Shown: positions 7,167 to 12,062 of the stretch, piece by piece
How the letters are laid out: the number at the start of each line of letters is the position of its first letter
Numbering within the stretch: the stretch's first letter is position 1
Assembly: GCA_946479905.1 (NCBI GenBank)
Contig: CAMLIA010000136.1
Span: forward strand, 1 to 12,062
DNA from: an uncultured Frankiales bacterium
GTDB lineage: Bacteria; Actinomycetota; Actinomycetes; Mycobacteriales; SCTD01
Reading direction: 5' to 3'
Length of the DNA: 12,062 bases
Notes under the pieces: generated by a model
What the model was told of the DNA's origin: nothing
Seen by the model: the letters and a program-made list of their open reading frames with translations, nothing else
Databases searched by the model: none
Translations under genes and position numbers: made by a program

Positions 7167-8521
7167 GTGCTCTCCTCGTTGTTGGTGCGTGGGCGGAAGC
7201 CCTGCGTGACGTCCTCGGCGACGACCTCGCGGTCACCGCGCAACACCTCGCGCAGCCCCGCGAGCCGCTCCTTGGCGACGCGCTCGACTCCCAGGTCGCC
7301 AGGGAGGTAGTACTCCCGACCGACCACCGGGTCCGGCGCGTACTGCTGAGCGACGACCCTCCCCGGGTGGTCGTGAGGGTAGCGGTAGCCCGTGTGCCCG
7401 AGCTGCTGGCTGCCCGGGTAGTGCGCGTCCCGGAGGTGCGGGGGCACCGTCCCGGTCAGCCCGCGCCGGACGTCACCCTGCGCGGCGCCGAGTGCCGTGA
7501 TGACCGCGTTGGACTTCGGGGCGATCGACAGGTGGATCGTCGCGTGCGCCAGGTTGATGCCCGCCTCCGGCATCCCGATCATCTCGAGCGCCTGCGCCGC
7601 CGCCACCGCCGTCTGCAGGGCCGACGGGTCCGCCATGCCGATGTCCTCGCTCGCGAAGATCACCAGCCGCCGGGCGATGAAGCGGGGGTCCTCCCCTGCC
7701 TCCACCATCCGCGCCAGGTAGTGCAGCGCCGCATCGACGTCCGAGCCGCGCATGCTCTTGATGAAGGCGCTGATGACGTCGTAGTGCTGGTCGCCGTCGC
7801 GGTCGTAGCGCACGGCGGCCCGGTCGACCGCCCGCTCGAGCATCTCGAGGGTGATGCGGTCACCCGTGGCGGCGGCCTCCAGCGCGGTCAGCGCGCGCCG
7901 GGCGTCACCGCCGGCGAGCCGCTTCAGGAAGTCCATCGCCTCGTCGTCGAGGGTGGCGTGCAGGTCGCGGTCGAGGGCGCGCTGGACCAGCGTGACGATG
8001 TCGTCGTCGGTCAGTGGCTGCAGGGTGAGGAGCAGCGAGCGGCTCAGCAAGGGGCTGATCACGCTGAAGAAGGGGTTCTCGGTCGTCGCGGCGACCAGCG
8101 TGACCCAGCGGTTCTCCACGCTCGGCAGCAGGGCGTCCTGCTGCGTCTTGGAGAAGCGATGGACCTCGTCGACGAACAGCACCGTCTGGGCGCCGGTCTC
8201 CCCCAGCGCCCGCTTGGCCTCGTCGACCACCTGCCGGACGTCCTTGACCCCGGCGGTGACGGCGCTGAGCTCCCGGAAGCGGCGCTTCGTCTGGCTCGCG
8301 ATGAGGTAGGCGAGCGTCGTCTTCCCCGTGCCCGGCGGCCCGTGGAGGATGACGCTCAGCGGCGCGTCGCCCTCGATGAGCCGCCGCAGCGGGGTCCCGG
8401 GACCCAGCAGGTGCTGCTGGCCCACGACCTCGTCGAGCGTCTGCGGTCGCATCCGGACCGCCAGCGGAGCCACCCGGGCGGCCGCGTCGGCCTCCGCAGC
8501 GTCGAACAGGCTCGGCTCCAC
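7163..8521 (-). CDS. rarA: Replication-associated recombination protein A (AAA+ ATPase, RarA/MgsA)
   Basis: RarA is a clamp-loader-like AAA+ ATPase acting at stalled replication forks. With the chosen start the protein has 452 residues, a normal length. It opens [12 protein letters not shown], then [20 protein letters not shown], Walker [10 protein letters not shown] (61-69), Walker B LFVDEVHR (115-122), sensor 1 AATTENP (144-150) and the arginine-finger stretch LLSRSLL (159-165). The C-terminal oligomerisation region has [33 protein letters not shown] and [10 protein letters not shown], all typical of the family. The reading frame is open from a GTG at 8554, but that has no ribosome binding site and adds unlike residues. 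The GTG at 8521-8519 gives the expected N-terminus and lies exactly 7 bases after TAGGGT, suggesting a leaderless transcript. It heads the minus-strand block and is divergent from the propeller gene. Confidence 0.95.
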   Translation of the reverse strand: MEPSLFDAAEADAAARVAPLAVRMRPQTLDEVVGQQHLLGPGTPLRRLIEGDAPLSVILHGPPGTGKTTLAYLIASQTKRRFRELSAVTAGVKDVRQVVDEAKRALGETGAQTVLFVDEVHRFSKTQQDALLPSVENRWVTLVAATTENPFFSVISPLLSRSLLLTLQPLTDDDIVTLVQRALDRDLHATLDDEAMDFLKRLAGGDARRALTALEAAATGDRITLEMLERAVDRAAVRYDRDGDQHYDVISAFIKSMRGSDVDAALHYLARMVEAGEDPRFIARRLVIFASEDIGMADPSALQTAVAAAQALEMIGMPEAGINLAHATIHLSIAPKSNAVITALGAAQGDVRRGLTGTVPPHLRDAHYPGSQQLGHTGYRYPHDHPGRVVAQQYAPDPVVGREYYLPGDLGVERVAKERLAGLREVLRGDREVVAEDVTQGFRPRTNNEEST

Positions 8522-8528
8522 CCGGTCG

Positions 8529-8534
8529 ACCCTA
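8529..8534 (-). promoter_or_regulatory. Putative -10 element (TAGGGT) for a leaderless rarA transcript
   Basis: On the minus strand TAGGGT is followed by the 7 bases CGACCGG and then the GTG at 8521. TANNNT followed by 6-8 bases and the start codon is the known signature of leaderless genes in actinobacteria, where transcription begins at the start codon. AGGG inside the same element could instead serve as a weak ribosome binding site with 8-base spacing. No recognisable -35 box was seen. Confidence 0.5.
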
Positions 8535-8542
8535 TGCCGGTC

Positions 8543-8559
8543 GCCTCGGGACACGAGGC
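8543..8559. promoter_or_regulatory. Inverted repeat in the divergent rarA / propeller-gene region
   Basis: GCCTCG-GGACA-CGAGGC is a perfect 6-base dyad with a 5-base spacer in the 71 bases between the two divergent start codons. It lies just upstream of the putative rarA -10 element and 33 bases before the start codon of the plus-strand gene. It could be an operator seen by a regulator of either gene, or a short leader stem. Chance is also possible at this GC content. Confidence 0.3.
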
Positions 8560-8580
8560 AGGAACCGGGACAGACGTGGC

Positions 8581-8588
8581 GAAGGAGG
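8581..8588 (+). promoter_or_regulatory. Ribosome binding site fixing the GTG start of the propeller gene
   Basis: GAAGGAGG, a near-perfect anti-16S match, lies 4 bases before the GTG at 8593-8595. This GTG is followed at once by a clear signal peptide, which fixes the start although the codon is not ATG. Confidence 0.8.
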
Positions 8589-8592
8589 ACGC

Positions 8593-10860
8593 GTGCGCCC
8601 CCCTCTGCTGATCGCCCCTGCCGTTGCCCTCGCCTGCACCGCCGCGCTGGCGCCCGCCAGCTTCGCGGCCGGACCCGTCACGACGCCCAGCTTCGGCGTA
8701 CCGCGGGTCGTGGACCCGATCCACGTCTACGGCGAGCCGAACCTCGAGGTGAACCCGAAGACCGGCGCGATCCACGCGACCGGCCCGCAGGGCACCGGCA
8801 CGCAGCGCAGCATCTGGAACGTCAGCGTGGACGGCGGTGACAGCTACCGGATCGTGCAGAACCTCCCCGGCAACACCGATCGGGCCGGATCGGTGGGCTA
8901 CGTCCCGACCAAGAGCGCGCTCGGGCCGGGCGGTGGCGACACCGAGGTCAAGATCGCCCACAACGGGCAGGTCTTCTTCAACGACCTCGCGGCTCTCGCG
9001 TCCTTCACCGCGGTCACGACCAAGGACGACGGCAAGACCACCAGCACGGCCAACCCGCTCGCCATCGGGACGCCCGGGGGCGACCGGCAGTGGATGGCGC
9101 TGTTCGACCCGCAGCCGAGCGACCACACGATCAGCCCCTACAAGGGCAAGGTGCCGCTCAACTACATGGAGTACGCCGACCAGACCACGGGTGACGCGGT
9201 GGACCTGTCGACCGACGGGACCGACTACAGCACGGTCGCCGGGGAGTACGGCAACGACGGCAAGCACAACCCCAACCACGGGGTGCCGCTCGTGGACCAG
9301 CACACCGGCAAGTTCCTCGGCATGACCACGGGCGCCAAGGGCCACAGCCTCGCGCTGGTCGTCGGCGTCCCGAACGCGCAGGGCCTGCTGACGTTCCACT
9401 ACAACGAGATGGTCAGCGACCTCGCCGGGGACCCCGAGACGCTGTTCCCCGTCCTCGCGCAGGACGGCGCCCGCAACCTCTACGCGGTCTGGGTCGACCA
9501 CACCACGTACAGCGTCTGGTACTCCTGGGCCAAGCCGGGCGTCGACAACGAGTGGCGGACCTGGAGCGCCCCGCGCCAGATCAACGCTCCCCCGGCGAAC
9601 GTCAACGTCTTCCCGTGGGTCGCCGCCGGCAGGGCGCCCGGCATCATCGACGTCGCGTGGTACGGGACGAAGAGCACCCTCAAGCAGCTCGGGTCCGACG
9701 GCCCGAGCGCCAAGAAGGGCCAGACCTGGGAGCTGTTCTTCAACCAGGTGACCCACGCCAACAGCAGCAGCCCGGTGAGCCACCAGGTCGTCGCGGCGCC
9801 GCACCCGATGCACTACAACGACATCTGCCTGCTCGGCACCGCCTGCATCACCGGCGCCGGCAACCGCAACCAGGCGGACTTCTTCAAGCTCATCGTCGAC
9901 CCGCTCAACGGCCGGGCCCGGATCATCTACACCGACTCCAGCAACGGGCTGTCGCAGGCCGGCGACTTCTCGAGCGACGTCAACGACACGGCCGCCGACC
10001 ACCAGGGCGCCGCGCTCGACACGATCGTCACGCAGAACACGGGGTACAGCGCGCTGACCGGTGCGCTGCTGACGCCGTACGAGTCGACCGCTCCGGTCAG
10101 CTCCATCACGGACCCGGTCGGTGACGCCCTGCTCAAGCCGCTCGGCGGCGCCAAGGTGCCGGGCGCCGACATCACGTCGCTGCGGCTGGAGAAGGCCGGC
10201 AGCGACCTGGTGGCCCGGATCAAGATCGGCGGCTCCCTCGCCAGCGTGGCGCAGACCGCAGGTACGGCCACGGCGCAGGCGATCGTCCGCTGGCAGATGG
10301 GCAACACCCTCTACTTCGTCGCGGCCGAGTCCACCGCCGCGGGCACCACGTCGTTCTACGGCGGGCACACCGCGGCGGTCGACCTCTGCTCGGTGTCGGG
10401 CTGCAAGCCCAACTACCTGACGTACGACGCCCCGCCCGGGTCGGCCGGCTCGCTCAACACCCCGGTGGTCGCCGGCACCGGCTCGACCGACGGCGGCCTG
10501 ACGATCCGGGTCCCGCTGTCGGCCCTCGGCAACCCGACGTCGAAGAGCCTGCTCGAGGAGGTCTCGGCGTTCGTCACCGCCAGCCCCCAGGGCGGCGCCG
10601 TGCCCCAGAACAACGGGCTCTCCTTCGCCGACATCGCCCCGCTGCAGGTCGAGGGCACCAAGACGTTCAACTTCCGCTTCGGCGCCCCGCCCGGGACCGG
10701 TGCCCCGGCTCCCCTGACCCCGCCGGTGGGGGTCCCGTCCACGCCGACCGGCAGTGGCGGCGGGCTGGCCGCGACCGGTCTCGGTACCGGGCTCCCGGTG
10801 CTCGCGCTGGTGCTGCTCGCCTTCGGATTCCGGATGAGGCGCCGCCGCTCCGCCGTCTAG
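8593..10860 (+). CDS. Secreted sialidase-like beta-propeller protein with C-terminal LAXTG sorting signal
   Basis: The 755-residue product has a signal peptide (residues 1 to about 26, [21 protein letters not shown]). From about 40 to 490 it resembles BNR/sialidase-type propellers: [12 protein letters not shown] (77-88) is a good Asp-box (S-x-D-x-G-x-[ST]-[WY]), and there are repeated blade-like segments such as [25 protein letters not shown] and [20 protein letters not shown] cannot place the arginine triad of true sialidases, so enzyme activity is not supported. Residues about 500-695 form a second beta-rich domain ([33 protein letters not shown]). Cysteine pairs C412/C418 and C599/C604 could form disulfides outside the cell. 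A Pro/Gly/Thr-rich linker leads to LAATG (725-729), a hydrophobic stretch and the tail [14 protein letters not shown] is the motif used by class E sortases of high-GC Gram-positives, so the protein is probably fixed to the cell wall. No sortase is in the window. The ligand is unknown. Confidence 0.8.
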   Translation: MRPPLLIAPAVALACTAALAPASFAAGPVTTPSFGVPRVVDPIHVYGEPNLEVNPKTGAIHATGPQGTGTQRSIWNVSVDGGDSYRIVQNLPGNTDRAGSVGYVPTKSALGPGGGDTEVKIAHNGQVFFNDLAALASFTAVTTKDDGKTTSTANPLAIGTPGGDRQWMALFDPQPSDHTISPYKGKVPLNYMEYADQTTGDAVDLSTDGTDYSTVAGEYGNDGKHNPNHGVPLVDQHTGKFLGMTTGAKGHSLALVVGVPNAQGLLTFHYNEMVSDLAGDPETLFPVLAQDGARNLYAVWVDHTTYSVWYSWAKPGVDNEWRTWSAPRQINAPPANVNVFPWVAAGRAPGIIDVAWYGTKSTLKQLGSDGPSAKKGQTWELFFNQVTHANSSSPVSHQVVAAPHPMHYNDICLLGTACITGAGNRNQADFFKLIVDPLNGRARIIYTDSSNGLSQAGDFSSDVNDTAADHQGAALDTIVTQNTGYSALTGALLTPYESTAPVSSITDPVGDALLKPLGGAKVPGADITSLRLEKAGSDLVARIKIGGSLASVAQTAGTATAQAIVRWQMGNTLYFVAAESTAAGTTSFYGGHTAAVDLCSVSGCKPNYLTYDAPPGSAGSLNTPVVAGTGSTDGGLTIRVPLSALGNPTSKSLLEEVSAFVTASPQGGAVPQNNGLSFADIAPLQVEGTKTFNFRFGAPPGTGAPAPLTPPVGVPSTPTGSGGGLAATGLGTGLPVLALVLLAFGFRMRRRRSAV

Positions 10861-10863
10861 GGT
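10858..10863 (+). promoter_or_regulatory. Putative -10 element (TAGGGT) for a leaderless GNAT-gene transcript
   Basis: TAGGGT, whose TAG is the stop codon of the propeller gene, is followed by 7 bases (CGACGGC) and the GTG start of the GNAT gene. No ribosome binding site is visible. The arrangement matches the actinobacterial leaderless signature and is almost the same sequence as that before rarA. A -35 box was not recognised. Confidence 0.5.
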
Positions 10864-10870
10864 CGACGGC

Positions 10871-11611
10871 GTGGCCGTCACCGTCCTGACCTCCGCCGCC
10901 GAGGTGCTGCTCGCCACCGACCACGACCCGTACGTGCGGGGCTCGCTGCGGGCCCCGCAGGTGATGGGCTGGACCGGTCACGGCGCGGTCGCCTGGCGGG
11001 CGACCGACGCCGAGGAGCGGGTCGGCTACCTGATGTCGCTGGGCGAGCCGGCCGCTGTGGCCGCCCTGCTGGCCGACCTGCTCGGCGAGATCCCGCACGG
11101 CACCCGGGTCACGATGCCGCGTGGCACGCCGCCGCTGCTGCCGGCGTGGGTGGCGGTCGACGGCACGGACTGGGAGTTCTTCTGGGTCGACGCACCGATG
11201 CCCGAGCAGCCTCGGGAGGCGGACGTGGTCGACGTACTCCCGTCCGAGGTCGCCCCCCTGCTCGCCGTGGCCTCGCCGACGGCCAGCGCCCAGGCCGACG
11301 ATCCGCACGTGCGGCGCTGGGTAGGCGTCCGCGGCCCCGAGGGGCTGCTGGCGTGCGCGGCCGACACGTCAGGGGCGACCGGGGTCGGGCACCTGTCGAG
11401 CATCGCGGTGCACCCGGCCGCCCGCGGTCAGGGGCTGGGCGCGGCCGTCACCGCGCGGCTGGCGAGGCAGCTGTTCGGCGAGGGGCTGGACCTGGTGACG
11501 CTCGGCATGTACGCCGACAACACCGCAGGCCACGGCCTCTACCGGCACCTCGGCATGCGCAACGACCACCACTTCACCAGCGGCCCCCTCCAGGTCCGCT
11601 CCCGCTGGTGA
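10871..11611 (+). CDS. GNAT family N-acetyltransferase
   Basis: GNAT enzymes move an acetyl group from acetyl-CoA to an amine of a small molecule, antibiotic or protein. The 246-residue protein carries the family core in its C-terminal half: LSSIAVHPAARGQGLG (175-190) is motif A with the acetyl-CoA pyrophosphate loop R-G-Q-G-L-G (185-190). The helix AAVTARLARQLF follows, then LVTLGMYADNTAGHGLYRHLGM (208-229), motif B, with Asn217 and Tyr224 in the usual places. The N-terminal 130 residues (including GTRVTMPRGTPPLLPAWVAVDGTDWEFFWVDAP) look like a second, degenerate GNAT-like half, as in FR47-like members. The substrate cannot be told. The start is GTG at 10871, ten bases after the upstream stop codon. 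The short gap suggests co-transcription with the propeller gene, but the TAGGGT element also allows its own leaderless transcript. Confidence 0.85.
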   Translation: MAVTVLTSAAEVLLATDHDPYVRGSLRAPQVMGWTGHGAVAWRATDAEERVGYLMSLGEPAAVAALLADLLGEIPHGTRVTMPRGTPPLLPAWVAVDGTDWEFFWVDAPMPEQPREADVVDVLPSEVAPLLAVASPTASAQADDPHVRRWVGVRGPEGLLACAADTSGATGVGHLSSIAVHPAARGQGLGAAVTARLARQLFGEGLDLVTLGMYADNTAGHGLYRHLGMRNDHHFTSGPLQVRSRW

Positions 11612-11622
11612 CCCCCCGCGCG

Positions 11623-11741
11623 TGACGTCATGGCAGGTGCAGGGGATCCACGCTCAGCAGGTATGACGCAAGGGCGGAGCGCCCCCGTTGCGTCATGGCA
11701 GGTGCAGGGGATCCACGCTCCGCAGCTATGACGCAAGGGCG
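11623..11741. repeat. Two near-identical repeat units with 9-base terminal inverted repeats
   Basis: The convergent gap between the GNAT gene and aspS holds a direct duplication. Bases 11626-11676 match 11691-11741 at 49 of 51 positions, 65 bases apart. The second unit is bounded by TTGCGTCAT (11688-11696) and ATGACGCAA (11728-11736), a perfect 9-base terminal inverted repeat around a 31-base core with GGATCC at its centre. The first unit has the same core and the same right end, but its left end reads TGACGTCAT (11623-11631). The layout is that of a small REP/MITE-like element in tandem. No coding sense is visible in it. Confidence 0.85.
11663..11696. terminator. Terminator-like hairpin between convergent GNAT gene and aspS
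   Basis: The right end of repeat unit 1 and the left end of unit 2 pair as a hairpin: ATGACGCAA (11663-11671) with TTGCGTCAT (11688-11696). An inner GGGCG/CGCCC stem (11672-11676 with 11680-11684) closes on a GAG loop, with CCG bulged on one side. A second small hairpin, TGACGC-AAGG-GCGTCA (11729-11744), lies just before the aspS stop codon as seen from the left. There is no T-tract on either strand, but actinobacterial terminators often lack one. The position between two facing genes suggests it ends both transcripts. Confidence 0.5.
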
Positions 11742-11747
11742 TCAGGG

Positions 11748-12062
11748 CTAGGGCTGGTCGGGGACGGCGTCGACGCCGGCCTCGAGGCGCTGCTGCGCCG
11801 TGATGGGCGCCGGGGCCGCCGTGAGCGGGTCGTAGCCGCCGCCGCTCTTCGGGAACGCGATGACGTCCCGGATCGAGGGCGTCCGGGACAGCAGCGCGCA
11901 GACCCGGTCCCAGCCGAAGGCGATGCCGCCGTGCGGAGGCGCGCCGAAGGAGAACGCCTCCAGCAGGAAGCCGAACTTCTCCTGCACCTCGGCCTCGCTC
12001 AGGCCCATGATCGCGAAGACCCGCTCCTGCACGTCGCGCCGGTGGATACGGATCGAGCCGCC
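11748..12062 (-). CDS. aspS: Aspartyl-tRNA synthetase, C-terminal 104 residues (runs off the right edge)
   Basis: The frame is open to the right edge and reads [16 protein letters not shown], then [61 protein letters not shown] and [27 protein letters not shown] is class II motif 3 with its ATP-binding arginine, and [17 protein letters not shown] is the bacterial AspRS C-terminal signature in its actinobacterial form. AspRS charges tRNA-Asp, and in many actinobacteria also tRNA-Asn; the part seen here cannot decide between the two types. The stop is TAG at 11750-11748. On the opposite side of the plus-strand island lies rarA, so the usual aspS to rarA order is kept with two extra genes between. 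Confidence 0.95.
   Translation of the reverse strand, partial: GGSIRIHRRDVQERVFAIMGLSEAEVQEKFGFLLEAFSFGAPPHGGIAFGWDRVCALLSRTPSIRDVIAFPKSGGGYDPLTAAPAPITAQQRLEAGVDAVPDQP

Noticed and set aside
6526..7236. 236-residue minus-strand frame covering the DUF948 region
   Set aside because: Only its last 75 codons are protein-like; the rest is a shadow of the DUF948 gene, and an ATGA overlap marks the real start at 6753.
8356..10917. 853-codon minus-strand open frame opposite the propeller gene
   Set aside because: Arg/Val/Gly/Asp-rich shadow with no recognisable domain; the plus-strand gene has a ribosome binding site, signal peptide and sorting signal.
11539..11736. 65-codon minus-strand frame over the tandem repeats
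   Set aside because: It is made of the translated repeat units (similar peptides twice) and has no ribosome binding site or family resemblance.

Overview
The window is GC-rich DNA with tightly packed genes, many GTG starts and strong G/C at third codon positions. It also has class-E-sortase-type surface anchoring and an operon order typical of Actinomycetota, so I read it as chromosomal DNA of a high-GC actinobacterium. I cannot name the genus. No phage, transposase, CRISPR array, rRNA or tRNA gene is visible.

Minus-strand block (about 1-8521). Reading in the direction of transcription, the order is rarA, a DUF948-like membrane coiled-coil protein, a 75-residue membrane-anchored small protein, alaS, ruvX, mltG and aroE. 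These genes are close-packed: a GTGA overlap between rarA and the DUF948 gene, an ATGA overlap to the small gene, and a one-base gap from mltG to aroE. From general knowledge, the same order (aspS ... rarA ... alaS-ruvX-mltG-aroE) is found in Mycobacterium tuberculosis (Rv2572c to Rv2552c). The block therefore combines a conserved core of translation (alaS), DNA maintenance (rarA, ruvX), cell-wall synthesis (mltG) and shikimate synthesis (aroE). Downstream of aroE the minus strand continues with accessory genes: a Uma2-type putative nuclease, a Roadblock/LC7 protein with an Ala/Pro-rich tail, and the start of a DUF4388 protein that runs off the left edge.

Plus-strand island (8593-11611). Between rarA and aspS lie two genes of opposite orientation. 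One encodes a large secreted, sialidase-like beta-propeller protein with an N-terminal signal peptide and a C-terminal LAATG sorting signal. The other is a two-part GNAT acetyltransferase. The 3' end of aspS (minus strand) occupies the right edge and converges on the GNAT gene.

The least ordinary material is non-coding. Four copies of a 12-base word in alternating orientation fill the alaS-ruvX gap, and one of them forms the annotated start of ruvX. A second family, two near-identical units of about 50 bases with 9-base terminal inverted repeats, fills the convergent GNAT-aspS gap and can fold as a terminator-like hairpin. rarA and the GNAT gene each have TAGGGT exactly 7 bases before a GTG start, the signature of leaderless transcripts in actinobacteria. 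There is no stretch over 300 bases without a gene; the largest gaps are 135 and 136 bases and both are filled by the repeats. I do not see a clearly new multi-gene system here. The best leads are the two repeat families, the sortase-anchored propeller and the Roadblock/DUF4388 pair.
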